Source of the DNA: Roseivirga sp. UBA6061
GTDB taxonomy: Bacteria; Bacteroidota; Bacteroidia; Cytophagales; Cyclobacteriaceae
Direction of reading: 5' to 3'
Length of the DNA stretch: 52,189 nt
NCBI GenBank assembly: GCA_002427745.1
Contig: DIYF01000086.1
Location: 34,476 to 86,664, forward strand
Shown: one piece after another, positions 17,135 to 25,508 of the stretch
How positions within the stretch are numbered: the stretch's first letter is position 1
Layout of the letters: every line of letters starts with the position of its first letter
Program-made: the position numbers and the translations under genes
The notes under the pieces: generated by a model
The model's input: only the letters and a program-made list of their open reading frames with translations
Database searches by the model: none
Told to the model about the DNA's origin: nothing

Positions 17135-17659
17135 CTATTTTGTTGAGATCTTCAACGGAACGATGGTTTTGCCCCAGTGAAAATGCAGCACAGCCTCTTT
17201 GGCTTCAATGTAGGGGAAATAGTAAGCCAGTGTTTCCATGTGCATACCTTTTTCACTTTCTATCTGAACGCGAAGGGCGTCATCCTTTTTGGGATATTTG
17301 GTATGCCAGGCATCCCATTTATTGCTGAAAATAAAGGTCCATTGTGTTTCTCCGGGGATGGCCCAAAGGCTGTACTTACCTGCAGGCAAGGTAGAGCCTT
17401 CAACATCAATGTCTTCTGTGACTTCAAAGATGGTGGCATTGTTAGCTCCCGGCTGCCAGACCTTGTCATAAGGTACAAGCTCACCGAAAAGTGCTCTGCC
17501 TCTGGCTACAGGCCTGAAATAGGTAATGGTGATTTCTGTTTTATCTATGGTCTGTGACAGACTGGCTTTCTGGCTTTTTTTGATTTTCTGTGCGAGTGCC
17601 TCGTTTTCTGCCAGGCAAAAGAGGAAGAACAGAATGGGGAGGACAGTGAATCTTTTCAT
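17135..17659 (-). CDS. DUF2911 domain protein, secreted
   Basis: 174 aa with a signal peptide (1-23, LFFLFCLAENEALA) and one DUF2911 domain (about 30-172), recognised by ITITYFRPVARGRALFGELVPYDKVWQPGANNAT and LPAGKYSLWAIPGETQWTFIFSN (quoted in parts of the family pattern). The family is common in Bacteroidota and its function is unknown; the fold is predicted as a beta-sandwich in the periplasm. It lies 53 bases after the scoB stop on the same strand and could be read through from that operon. Confidence 0.85.
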   Translation of the reverse strand: MKRFTVLPILFFLFCLAENEALAQKIKKSQKASLSQTIDKTEITITYFRPVARGRALFGELVPYDKVWQPGANNATIFEVTEDIDVEGSTLPAGKYSLWAIPGETQWTFIFSNKWDAWHTKYPKKDDALRVQIESEKGMHMETLAYYFPYIEAKEAVLHFHWGKTIVPLKISTK

Positions 17660-17712
17660 TTATATCTGTCAGGGCTGGTTAATCCTCCCATACGAATTCT
17701 ATCGGCTAAAGA

Positions 17713-18375
17713 TTAAACTATCTGCATTTCCGGTATGTCTCCCTCCACTACAAGTTTACCTTCTGTGGCATTCTGAATGTCTTCCACTGATACACCGGGA
17801 GCTCTTTCGAGCAACTTAAAACCACCTTCGGGCAGTACGTCCAGTACGGCCATATCCGTAACAATCTTCTTCACACAGTTTAATCCGGTGATAGGGAGGG
17901 AACAGGCCTTGAGCAGCTTGGATTTACCACTGCGACTACAGTGTTGCATAGCCACAATGATGTTATCTGCCGAGGCCACCAGATCCATGGCCCCGCCCAT
18001 ACCTTTTACCATCTTGCCGGGGATTTTCCAGTTGGCGATATCTCCGTTTTCTGATACCTCCATGGCTCCAAGAATAGTCAGGTCTACATGACCACCCCGA
18101 ATCATCTCAAAGCTTTCAGAGGAGCTGAAGAGGGAGGAGCCCTCCATCGTGGTGACCGTCTGTTTACCTGCGTTAATCAGGTCAGCATCTACTGCTTCTT
18201 CTTCAGGAAAGGGGCCAATGCCGAGCAGGCCATTCTCTGATTGTAACACCACACTGATGTTATCCGGTATAAAATTGGCTACCAGGGTGGGGATACCAAT
18301 GCCCAGATTGATATAGGTGCCGTCTTTTACTTCCTGTGCTATTCTTTTAGCGATTCCGATTTTGTCAAGGCCCAT
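17713..18375 (-). CDS. scoB: 3-oxoacid CoA-transferase subunit B
   Basis: 220 aa, normal for the B subunit of succinyl-CoA:3-ketoacid CoA transferases. LGIGIPTLVANFIP near the N-terminus binds CoA, and the catalytic Glu lies in SENGLLGIGPFP near residue 50. With subunit A it moves CoA between succinyl-CoA (or acetyl-CoA) and acetoacetate. The ATG at 18375 follows the scoA stop by one base (TAA-A-ATG), while the longer frame to 18471 would overlap scoA. Cytosolic. The exact acid specificity cannot be read from sequence. Confidence 0.92.
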   Translation of the reverse strand: MGLDKIGIAKRIAQEVKDGTYINLGIGIPTLVANFIPDNISVVLQSENGLLGIGPFPEEEAVDADLINAGKQTVTTMEGSSLFSSSESFEMIRGGHVDLTILGAMEVSENGDIANWKIPGKMVKGMGGAMDLVASADNIIVAMQHCSRSGKSKLLKACSLPITGLNCVKKIVTDMAVLDVLPEGGFKLLERAPGVSVEDIQNATEGKLVVEGDIPEMQIV

Positions 18376-18376
18376 T

Positions 18377-19075
18377 TTACTTGATTTTAGTAGTTCGCTG
18401 CTCAATTCGTTTTTCATAAGATTCGCCCTGATAGATACGCTGGACGTAAATGCCCGGTGTGTGAATGGCATTGGGGTCTAATTCTCCGGGTTCTACCAGT
18501 TCTTCTACCTCGGCAATGGTAATTTTACCGGCCATGGCCATCATGGGATTAAAGTTACGGGCAGTTCCTTTGAAGACAAGATTACCGCTGGTGTCACCTT
18601 TCCATGCCTTAACCAGTGCGAAGTCTGCCTTTAACCAGGATTCCAGCAAATGCATCTTGCCATTGAATTCTCTCACCTCTTTGCCTTCAGCTACTTCAGT
18701 ACCGTAACCGGCAGGGGTGAAGAAGGCGGGAATGCCCGCGCCACCTGCCCTGATTCGCTCAGCCAGGGTGCCCTGCGGAATCAGGTCAACCTCCAGCTCT
18801 CCGGAAAGCAGTTGCCTCTCAAACTCAGCGTTTTCACCAACATAGGAGGAGATCATTTTTTTCACCTGCCGCGTCTGCAGCATCAGCCCGATACCAAAAT
18901 CATCAACCCCTGCATTGTTGGAGATACAGGTGAGTCCTTTAACTCCTTTTCTAAGCAGAGCTGCAATCGATTGCTCAGGGATACCACATAAACCGAAGCC
19001 TCCCAGCATTAAAACGGCATTGTCCTGAATGTCTTTGACGGCTTCATCCGGGCCGGCTACCACTTTGTTGATCAT
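18377..19075 (-). CDS. scoA: 3-oxoacid CoA-transferase subunit A
   Basis: 232 aa with the A-subunit glycine-rich motif [11 protein letters not shown] near residue 25, [15 protein letters not shown], and [15 protein letters not shown], all typical of ScoA/AtoD proteins. It forms the active enzyme with the B subunit directly downstream. It starts eight bases after the ribF stop, so it appears to be co-transcribed with the ftsX-ribF cluster, an unexpected pairing of ketone-body or leucine/lysine catabolism with housekeeping genes. Confidence 0.92.
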   Translation of the reverse strand: MINKVVAGPDEAVKDIQDNAVLMLGGFGLCGIPEQSIAALLRKGVKGLTCISNNAGVDDFGIGLMLQTRQVKKMISSYVGENAEFERQLLSGELEVDLIPQGTLAERIRAGGAGIPAFFTPAGYGTEVAEGKEVREFNGKMHLLESWLKADFALVKAWKGDTSGNLVFKGTARNFNPMMAMAGKITIAEVEELVEPGELDPNAIHTPGIYVQRIYQGESYEKRIEQRTTKIK

Positions 19076-19083
19076 TACAATAG

Positions 19084-20019
19084 TTATTTATAATCACTTA
19101 ATATCGCTCTTACCGATTTCTCATCTTTTCTGAGCTGTAATTTCAGGTCATCCATCGAGTCGAACCTGACTTCTTGTCTTACGTGTTCGATAAATTCCAG
19201 GCTGATCTCCGAGTTGTAAATATCATCATCGAAATCAAAGATATGCACTTCAATAGTCTTATGCTCACCTCCAACGGTAGGCCGATGCCCTATGTTGAGC
19301 ATACCGTCTCTTTTTCTGTACTTGTTGCATACCTTAACAGCATAGATGCCATCAGCGGGTATAAGCTTATAGTTTTCTTTTACACTGATGTTGGCCGTAG
19401 GAAAGCCCAGGGTACGCCCCAGTTGCTGACCTTTCACCACCAGGCCGGTGACTGTATAAGGACGGCCCAGGTATTGGTTAGCCAGGTATACATCTCCTGA
19501 CTCCAGCGCTTTCCTGATTTTGGTGGAGCTGACGCCAATCTCATCAATGTCCTGTCTTGGAATTTCTTCTACCTCGTACTCATATTTTTCTGCATACTGA
19601 ATGAGGTCTTCCAGGCCACCTTCCCGGTTTTTACCAAAACGATGATCATAACCTGTAATGATATGGCTGGTTTTGATGCGATCATGAAGGACAATGCGGA
19701 TGTACTCCTCGGGTGTCATCTGGGAGAACTCTTTCGTAAAAGGGATCTTCACCAGGTGATCAACGCCATAGGTTTCGAGCAGATTGGCCTTTTCAGGAAA
19801 AGTGGAAAGCAACTTGAGAGAATTGTCAAGAGGCTTAAGCACCATTCGCGGATGGGGCCAGTAGGTGATCATTACGGTCTCTCCATCGTTTTGATTGGCC
19901 ACTTCCCTGAGGCGATTAAGGATTTTCTGATGCCCTACATGTACACCATCGAAGGTTCCGCTGGTTACTACCGCATTTTTAATGTCTTTGATTGGCTCCG
20001 TACCGAGGTGGATCTTCAT
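19084..20019 (-). CDS. ribF: Bifunctional riboflavin kinase / FAD synthetase
   Basis: 311 aa. The N-terminal FAD synthetase domain (about 1-180) carries [15 protein letters not shown] with the HxGH nucleotidyltransferase motif, and [13 protein letters not shown]; the C-terminal riboflavin kinase domain (about 185-308) begins at [26 protein letters not shown]. It converts riboflavin to FMN and then FAD. The gene lies 12 bases after truB, a common order in bacteria. Confidence 0.95.
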   Translation of the reverse strand: MKIHLGTEPIKDIKNAVVTSGTFDGVHVGHQKILNRLREVANQNDGETVMITYWPHPRMVLKPLDNSLKLLSTFPEKANLLETYGVDHLVKIPFTKEFSQMTPEEYIRIVLHDRIKTSHIITGYDHRFGKNREGGLEDLIQYAEKYEYEVEEIPRQDIDEIGVSSTKIRKALESGDVYLANQYLGRPYTVTGLVVKGQQLGRTLGFPTANISVKENYKLIPADGIYAVKVCNKYRKRDGMLNIGHRPTVGGEHKTIEVHIFDFDDDIYNSEISLEFIEHVRQEVRFDSMDDLKLQLRKDEKSVRAILSDYK

Positions 20020-20031
20020 CCTTTTTCACAT

Positions 20032-20766
20032 TTAATTTTGAGGTGCAGGCAGCTCGTTGTCGAGTGATTTAACATGATCGATAAAATCTGTAAGCTTCCA
20101 TGCGTCCCTAACATACTGCTCGCCTATTCTGGTTCTCCGCAGTGCTGATAAATGAGCTCCCACTCCCAGGGCTTTGCCAAAATCGTTGGCAAGGCTTCGA
20201 ATATAGGTGCCCTTGGAGCAGACCACTCTGAAATCAACCCTGGGCAAATCTAGCTTTACGATTTCAAATTCCGAAATGGTAACGGTCCTTGATTTGAGCT
20301 CAATGCTTTTCCCCTGACGTGCCAGCTTATAAACCCTTTTTCCATCTACCTTAATGGCTGAGTGCATAGGAGGTACCTGTTCAATTTGTCCTGTAAAGGG
20401 AAGGGTTGCTGCCCTTATGGTTTCTTCACTCAGGTGGCTGATGTCTACCGGTGCCGATGGCTCAGATTCGAGGTCGTAGGAATCTGTAACCTGCCCCAGC
20501 GTGAAGCTGCCCGTATACTCCTTCTCATCGGCCATAAACTGCTCAATAGATTTTGTACGCTTACCGGTACAGAGAATGAGCAAGCCGCTTGCCAGAGGGT
20601 CCAGTGTGCCGGCATGTCCAATTTTTTTGATCTTGATTAGGTATCGGATCTTTTTTACCACATCGAATGAAGTCCACTCCAGTGGTTTGTCGATGAGCAG
20701 GACCTGGCCTTTTTGGAAGTTCTCGGCCTTCGTCAGGCTTTTATCGATATCTAAAGCTTGGGGCAT
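20032..20766 (-). CDS. truB: tRNA pseudouridine(55) synthase
   Basis: 244 aa from the ATG at 20766. The catalytic Asp is in GHAGTLDPLASG near residue 50, followed by LILCTGKRTK, and the KVDGKRVYKLARQG and RVVCSKGTYIRSLANDFG motifs fit TruB. It modifies U55 in the T-loop of tRNAs. The ATG overlaps the uppP stop by one base (TAATG), which decides the start; the open frame to 20862 runs into uppP. Family length matches the shorter bacterial TruB without a long C-terminal extension. Confidence 0.94.
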   Translation of the reverse strand: MPQALDIDKSLTKAENFQKGQVLLIDKPLEWTSFDVVKKIRYLIKIKKIGHAGTLDPLASGLLILCTGKRTKSIEQFMADEKEYTGSFTLGQVTDSYDLESEPSAPVDISHLSEETIRAATLPFTGQIEQVPPMHSAIKVDGKRVYKLARQGKSIELKSRTVTISEFEIVKLDLPRVDFRVVCSKGTYIRSLANDFGKALGVGAHLSALRRTRIGEQYVRDAWKLTDFIDHVKSLDNELPAPQN

Positions 20767-21557
20767 TAAATAAAAGAGTAGACAATCGCTCCCAAACCTA
20801 CAAGGAAACAGTAGAATGAGAAGTATTTTAACTGGCTTCTTTTCACCAGGGCAATCATCCATTTACAGGCAAAGAGTCCGGCAATAAAAGCGGCTGCGAA
20901 GCCCGCTATAAGCAGTGTAGTGTCTGTTTCAGCGGCTGCCAGATCGCCACTCAAAATATCCTTGGCCATCTTTCCGAGAATCAAAGGAACCACCATCAGG
21001 AAAGAGAAACGAGCTGCTCTCTCTCTGTCTATACCCAGCAATACGGAAGTAGAGATGGTAGCACCGGAACGTGAAATACCGGGAAGTATAGCAATTGCCT
21101 GTGCTATGCCGATAATAAAGGCGTTTTTAAAATTAACAGGTTTCAGTGTGCTCCTGGCTTTATCGGCTAAAAAGAGGAGGCCTCCTGTAAGAAGCAACAT
21201 AAAGCCTACAAGCATGATCTGTCCACCGAAAAGCTGATCAATCTGATCTTCAAAGAGTACCCCTACAGCTGCGGCAGGTATCATGGAAAGTACAATCTTT
21301 AAGGAGTATTGGAATTGCTCGTTGTTTTTGAACTGGAAGAGACCGGTGATGATTTCCAGTATGTCTTTGCGGAATATGACGATAGTGGAGAAGGCAGTAG
21401 CTGCATGTAATACGACCGTCATCATGAGACTTTCCTGAGGTACACTCTCGTCTCCCAAAATGGCTTTGGTAATTTCTAAGTGACCACTACTGCTTACCGG
21501 TAAAAATTCAGTCAACCCCTGAACAATGCCCAGGATGATCGCTTCGATAGCACTCAT
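20766..21557 (-). CDS. uppP: Undecaprenyl-diphosphate phosphatase
   Basis: 263 aa inner-membrane protein with about eight membrane helices. The two BacA/UppP signatures are present: GLTEFLPVSSSGHLEI near residue 15 and LPGISRSGATIST near residue 160. It recycles the lipid carrier used for peptidoglycan and LPS O-antigen. It lies between DUF3098 and truB in one operon, as in other Bacteroidota. Confidence 0.95.
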   Translation of the reverse strand: MSAIEAIILGIVQGLTEFLPVSSSGHLEITKAILGDESVPQESLMMTVVLHAATAFSTIVIFRKDILEIITGLFQFKNNEQFQYSLKIVLSMIPAAAVGVLFEDQIDQLFGGQIMLVGFMLLLTGGLLFLADKARSTLKPVNFKNAFIIGIAQAIAILPGISRSGATISTSVLLGIDRERAARFSFLMVVPLILGKMAKDILSGDLAAAETDTTLLIAGFAAAFIAGLFACKWMIALVKRSQLKYFSFYCFLVGLGAIVYSFI

Positions 21558-21568
21558 AAATCAGTAAA

Positions 21569-21781
21569 TCAGCTCTTAGGCTTTTTGAAAATTGCTACGA
21601 ATTGAAGTACGAAACCGGCCACAATGATGATGGGGCCCAGGGTCAATCCTAAAAAGCCCTGACCGTGCTGAGTTTTATCCAGAGACATGATGATAAAGCC
21701 AAGCAGGAGAACCACCAGGCCTATGAGCATCCACTTATAGTTTTCTTTGCCAAAGGCAAAATCTTTTTTCTTTTCAGACAT
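21569..21781 (-). CDS. DUF3098 small membrane protein
   Basis: 70 aa with two membrane helices (about 16-36 and 44-63) separated by SLDKTQHGQGFLGLT, matching DUF3098, a Bacteroidota-specific family almost always placed between ftsX and uppP. The function is unknown; the position suggests a role with FtsX or in envelope synthesis. One base separates its ATG from the ftsX stop. Confidence 0.85.
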   Translation of the reverse strand: MSEKKKDFAFGKENYKWMLIGLVVLLLGFIIMSLDKTQHGQGFLGLTLGPIIIVAGFVLQFVAIFKKPKS

Positions 21782-21782
21782 A

Positions 21783-22685
21783 TTAATAAAGTTCGTCCAG
21801 AGACAGTTTCAAGTATTTGTTCATGGCTCTGCTGGTGCTGAATAAAGCAATCAGACTGCCAAGAACCACGAGTGCTCCCAACAATGCAAAAATATAAATC
21901 TCTTGTTGCAGATTCTCCAAACCTTCAATCTGGTCATAAAAAAACTGCAATGCTGCAAAGAGCACGCCTGCGGCAATGACACCCGCCAGGGCACCATGCA
22001 TAAAAGAACGGCTCAGGAAGGGTTTTCTGATAAAGCCCGAAGTGGCACCTACCAGTTGCATGCTTCTTATCAGAAAACGCTGCGAAAACAGGGCCAGTTT
22101 GATAGTATTGTTGATCAGTAGCACCACAATAAGCAGTAGCACCACAGCCAGAACAAGCAGATACAAACTCAGACGCGTGCCGTTCTTTTCTATTTTTTCC
22201 AGAATACTCGGGCTATAGGCTACCTCAAAAACCCCGCTGATGGCTTCAATGCGGTCACTGATACTATCGAGTTTAGCGTTTTCCTGGTAGTCGCTGCTCA
22301 CGTTGATAATGAGTGCATCGCGGAAGGGGTTATCACCGAGGAATTCTGCGAAATCCTCTCCGGTTTCTTCAATAAACTCTGCGGCAGCATCTTCTTTGGG
22401 TTTGAACCGTACGGCTTCCTGGCCCTCTTTGTTGAGCAGGTAGGGACTGGCCGTGAGCTCGTTTTCTATGCGGGTGCGCTGATTTTTGGTGACGTTTTTA
22501 TTTAAGAAGATGGAAATTTCGAAGTTGTCTTTTACCGCAGTAGACAGTCCGTTTACAAAGAGCATCAACATGCCCAGCAAGCCGATGACCACCAGGGCCA
22601 GAAAAATACTGAAGACTACACTACCGTACTGATAAGAGCCTACTTTCTTCTTTTTGCGCTTGTATTTCTTTTCTTCCTTCGCCAA
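21783..22685 (-). CDS. ftsX: Cell division permease FtsX
   Basis: 300 aa. A basic cytoplasmic N-terminus (KEEKKYKRKKKK), one membrane helix (about 22-46), a periplasmic domain (about 47-170), then three helices (about 178-200, 225-247, 268-290), the usual FtsX layout. With the ATPase FtsE it controls peptidoglycan hydrolases at the septum; ftsE is not in this window. No ATG is available: the start codon is a TTG at 22685, and a stop lies upstream in frame. A promoter box ten bases further up supports this start. Confidence 0.92.
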   Translation of the reverse strand: MAKEEKKYKRKKKKVGSYQYGSVVFSIFLALVVIGLLGMLMLFVNGLSTAVKDNFEISIFLNKNVTKNQRTRIENELTASPYLLNKEGQEAVRFKPKEDAAAEFIEETGEDFAEFLGDNPFRDALIINVSSDYQENAKLDSISDRIEAISGVFEVAYSPSILEKIEKNGTRLSLYLLVLAVVLLLIVVLLINNTIKLALFSQRFLIRSMQLVGATSGFIRKPFLSRSFMHGALAGVIAAGVLFAALQFFYDQIEGLENLQQEIYIFALLGALVVLGSLIALFSTSRAMNKYLKLSLDELY

Positions 22686-22701
22686 TGCTATCAGGTTCGC
22701 T

Positions 22702-22709
22702 CAAAAATA
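22702..22709 (-). promoter_or_regulatory. -7 promoter box of the ftsX operon
   Basis: TATTTTTG on the minus strand (22709-22702) is an exact TAnnTTTG match. The start would be near 22695, about ten bases before the TTG start codon of ftsX. The -33 region has only a weak match. Confidence 0.45.
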
Positions 22710-22842
22710 GTAATTAATTCATATAGAGAACTGAGGGATGTGTTTAATATTATTTAATCCCATTCGCATAAGCGCTTATCACTGAAAATCTCCGGAACAT
22801 TGAAGCCCCGGGCCTTGTGATCTGAGTTTTTCATTTCTCAGC

Positions 22843-23475
22843 TTAGCTCACTTTTACCACTTTATGATCTGCTATAACAAAGAGCTCATCCTCTTTGGTG
22901 ATACTGATACGTGCGGTACCGGTAAAGTTGCCAAAGGCAGGTAAGATGCCATTTTGCGGCCCGAAATAAAAGCAGGGTAGTCTGAGGCTCTGTCTGCCTT
23001 TACCGCGAAGTTTTACAGCCGGGTGAATATGTCCGGCCAGGTTATAATAACTCGTTTCTTCCGGGATATGGGTGAGACTGAAGGGGGCACAGTCCAGCAC
23101 TTCAATTACCTCCAGATTTTTGATATGGTAGGCGGGAGCTTCCAGTACATCATGGTTACCCAGCACCAGCCTGAACTGTAGCGGATCTTTTGACCTGATC
23201 CATCTGCGGAAAATTTCCCAGCCCTGGTTGTGGTCACTGTGAAAGAGGTCGCCCAGAAAGACGACTTCCCGAGGCTGAAATTCATTGATCAGCTTTTCTA
23301 TGGTATAAATGTCTTTGGAGTGTACGAGGTCTGAGATGGGAATGCCCGACTTTCTGAAATGCCCTGCCTTACCCAGGTGAACGTCTGCCAGGATCAGCAT
23401 GCCTTTGTCTTTCCAGTAGATTGCCTTTTCGGGCAAAAGCAATAAAGTCTGGTCCAAAAATTGATACTCCACCAT
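22843..23475 (-). CDS. pdeM: Metallophosphoesterase, PdeM (ligase-associated DNA damage response endonuclease) type
   Basis: 210 aa calcineurin-like phosphoesterase. Metal-binding motifs are visible in order: LILADVHLGK, VFLGDLFHSDHN, LVLGNHDV, and NLAGHIHPAV. The short N-terminal part (DQTLLLLPEKAIYWKDKG) and the spacing match the PdeM family, which elsewhere sits with LigD or a DNA ligase and Lhr helicase. None of those genes is here. The frame is open up to 23721, but homologues begin near MVEYQFL; an ATG at 23484 is a possible alternative. Divergent from the DUF2147 gene. Confidence 0.82.
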   Translation of the reverse strand: MVEYQFLDQTLLLLPEKAIYWKDKGMLILADVHLGKAGHFRKSGIPISDLVHSKDIYTIEKLINEFQPREVVFLGDLFHSDHNQGWEIFRRWIRSKDPLQFRLVLGNHDVLEAPAYHIKNLEVIEVLDCAPFSLTHIPEETSYYNLAGHIHPAVKLRGKGRQSLRLPCFYFGPQNGILPAFGNFTGTARISITKEDELFVIADHKVVKVS

Positions 23476-23500
23476 GCACAACATTTCAACTGAAAATCGG

Positions 23501-23530
23501 TTGAAGATACTAATACAGGAATTACTTTTG
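23501..23530 (+). promoter_or_regulatory. Bacteroidota consensus promoter of the DUF2147 gene
   Basis: TTG (23501-23503), exactly 19 bases, then TACTTTTG (23523-23530): a full match to TTG-N19-TAnnTTTG. The transcript would start at about 23534-23536, only a few bases before the ATG at 23538, so the mRNA is nearly leaderless. Confidence 0.75.
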
Positions 23531-23537
23531 TCAACCC

Positions 23538-23978
23538 ATGAAATATTTGTTTTTAAGCCTTTATTCTGTCGCTTTCTTGTTCGGTTCTGTACCGGTTGAA
23601 GAAGTAAAACCCGGGGATGAAATTCTTGGTTTATGGTGGACCGATGATAAACGTGCCAAGATTGAGATTTACAAAAAAGGGGAGGAGTATGCCGGCAAGA
23701 TTGTCTGGCTCTACAGAACAAAAGACGATAACGGAAACCCCATTCTCGATGATAAAAATCCCGATGAAGAGCTTCGTAAGAAACCTATTCTGGGCCTGAA
23801 CCTGGTTTCTGGTTTTGTTTACGAGAAAGGGAAGTGGGTAGACGGCAGCATCTATGACCCTGACAATGGCAAAACCTATGACTGTGTCATGAAGCTCAAA
23901 AAGGGCAAACTTGAAGTCAGGGGCTATATAGGCTTCACCATGTTCGGCCGTACCGTAGTCTGGACGAAAGCCTCTTAG
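23538..23978 (+). CDS. DUF2147 domain secreted protein
   Basis: 146 aa with a signal peptide (1-18) and one DUF2147 domain: GLWWTDDKRAKIEIYKKG, YAGKIVWL, the GLNLVSGFVYEKGKWVDGSIYDPDNGKTY core in parts, and LEVRGYIGFTMFGRTVVW at the C-terminus. The family is a small beta-barrel of the lipocalin kind; its ligand is unknown. Monocistronic, with its own strong promoter. Confidence 0.88.
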   Translation: MKYLFLSLYSVAFLFGSVPVEEVKPGDEILGLWWTDDKRAKIEIYKKGEEYAGKIVWLYRTKDDNGNPILDDKNPDEELRKKPILGLNLVSGFVYEKGKWVDGSIYDPDNGKTYDCVMKLKKGKLEVRGYIGFTMFGRTVVWTKAS

Positions 23979-24152
23979 CTTTTTAAGAGCCCTGATTTCA
24001 TACTCATTTCAGAAGCTTGTCTTATTTTTTCGTCAAAGCCTGAAGGACCTTTGCTTTTAGGGGCTCAATACCCATGAATGAAGCTGAACGAAGTTGTACA
24101 AAAGACTTTCACCGGTTTTCAATATTAGCGCGTAGGATTGACCAATAAGTTC

Positions 24153-24161
24153 TATACTTGC
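24153..24161 (+). promoter_or_regulatory. Possible -7 box of the DinB-like gene
   Basis: TATACTTGC (24153-24161) differs by one base from TAnnTTTGC and lies 22 bases before the ATG. No -33 TTG is at the right distance, so the support is weak. Confidence 0.3.
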
Positions 24162-24183
24162 ACCATCCTAAATTTTTCATGAC

Positions 24184-24777
24184 ATGCGAAAGCTAATACT
24201 TCTCTCTGCGATCACGCTGATCTTCTCACAACTGAATGCCCAAAACGAAAGTGACTATTACTATGAAATCCCTGATTACCCTGAAAAATTCACTGCGGGA
24301 ACTGTGGCGGGACGTATAGCCGATGGCCTGGGTTTTCGTTTTTACTGGGCCACGGCCAACCTGAGACCGGAAGACCTGAAGTCCAAAGCCTCACCTGATG
24401 CCAGAACGCTGGAAGAAACCGTTGATCATATCTACAATCTGACGGCCATCGTGATGAACGCTACCAGGAAGCAACCGACAGTTTTTCCTATTGACATTTC
24501 TGCCCTGAGCTTTGAAGAAAAGCGCAATGCTATTCTGGAGTTTATAAAGACTGCCAGTACTAACCTGAAGGCCGCTAAAGACAAAGACTTCAAAGATTTC
24601 AAAATGATATTCCAGTATGCCGATGGCAACTCAAATGAATGGCCCTTTTGGAATGAACTGAATGGCCCTATGGCTGATGCGCTCTGGCATACCGGTCAGC
24701 TCGTGGTATTGCGCAGAGTATCAGGCAACCCTTTTAATTCAAACGTGAGCGTACTGAGCGGTAAGGTGAGAAACTAA
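24184..24777 (+). CDS. DinB-like four-helix protein, secreted
   Basis: 197 aa with a signal peptide (1-19, SQLNAQ) and an all-helical body that fits the DinB/YfiT metal-dependent superfamily. Candidate metal-binding His residues are in EETVDHIYNL (about 82) and ADALWHTGQLVVLRR (about 164); the first of the three usual His positions is not obvious. Bacteroidota DinB proteins are mostly of unknown function; some relatives are thiol transferases. The secretion signal is uncommon for the family. Convergent with the M23 peptidase gene. Confidence 0.7.
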   Translation: MRKLILLSAITLIFSQLNAQNESDYYYEIPDYPEKFTAGTVAGRIADGLGFRFYWATANLRPEDLKSKASPDARTLEETVDHIYNLTAIVMNATRKQPTVFPIDISALSFEEKRNAILEFIKTASTNLKAAKDKDFKDFKMIFQYADGNSNEWPFWNELNGPMADALWHTGQLVVLRRVSGNPFNSNVSVLSGKVRN

Positions 24778-24785
24778 GGCCGGGT

Positions 24786-25313
24786 TTATTCCCTGATGTA
24801 GGGAATCGGGTTGAGATAAAACATCTTTTTCCACCCCTGAGGACTGCTGTCCCAACGCCAGAAGTAAGGTAGAAAGGTAGCAATGGTATAGTGAAGATGA
24901 GGAGGTTTCCCTTTGGCATTCCCGGAATCTCCCACCGTACCGATTTGATCGTTTTGTGTGACCCAGTCAAAGCGTTCAACTTCGACTTCTTCCAGATGAG
25001 CATAGTAGTGAAAGCGCCATTTGGGGCCCAGCACCAGGGCTATATTGCCACCCATTTCATTTTGTCCTGAGTAGAGCACCAGTCCGGTGGTAGCTGATTT
25101 GATTGGGGTTCCTTTTTTAGCAAAGATGTCGACTCCCTTATGTGTGCCTGACTTGCCCCAGGGGTGAAACCAGAAAGACTGATGGTTGAAATCTGAATTG
25201 CCGGCCCCCGATACGGGCATCTGAATGTTTTCCGGGATAAGAAGGCCGATAATCAGGATGGTGAGCAGGAACAGCAATAGGCGTCCGATGAATCGTTTGA
25301 GTTTTTTGAGCAT
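24786..25313 (-). CDS. M23 family metallopeptidase, membrane-anchored
   Basis: 175 aa from the ATG at 25313. One membrane anchor (about 8-28, RLLLFLLTILIIGLLI) is followed by a LytM/M23 domain: THKGVDIFAKKGTPI with the zinc-binding His and Asp, and PPHLHYTI with the HxH motif. Zinc ligands look complete, so it is probably an active glycyl or D,D-endopeptidase acting on peptidoglycan. The open frame to 25376 adds residues without a clear role. No coiled coil or amidase partner is present. Confidence 0.87.
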   Translation of the reverse strand: MLKKLKRFIGRLLLFLLTILIIGLLIPENIQMPVSGAGNSDFNHQSFWFHPWGKSGTHKGVDIFAKKGTPIKSATTGLVLYSGQNEMGGNIALVLGPKWRFHYYAHLEEVEVERFDWVTQNDQIGTVGDSGNAKGKPPHLHYTIATFLPYFWRWDSSPQGWKKMFYLNPIPYIRE

Positions 25314-25508
25314 GATTTGTTTTAAGCTGCCTTCGCACCTGACAGGCAGATGAGAAGCGTGAGGCACAATACTCAAAGTGGACAGGAAACTTCATTTTCC
25401 CGTACCAGGAGTATTGAGCTTCTAAAAAGACCATAATCAAAACGACTGATCCTGAGATTATTATGCCGTATAGGACTGGAGCTCAGACCAATTACCGGGT
25501 ACACTTAG
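25314..25508. other. Intergenic region between M23 gene and ABC permease
   Basis: About 195 bases. No gene, terminator or promoter that I can support. Confidence 0.4.
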
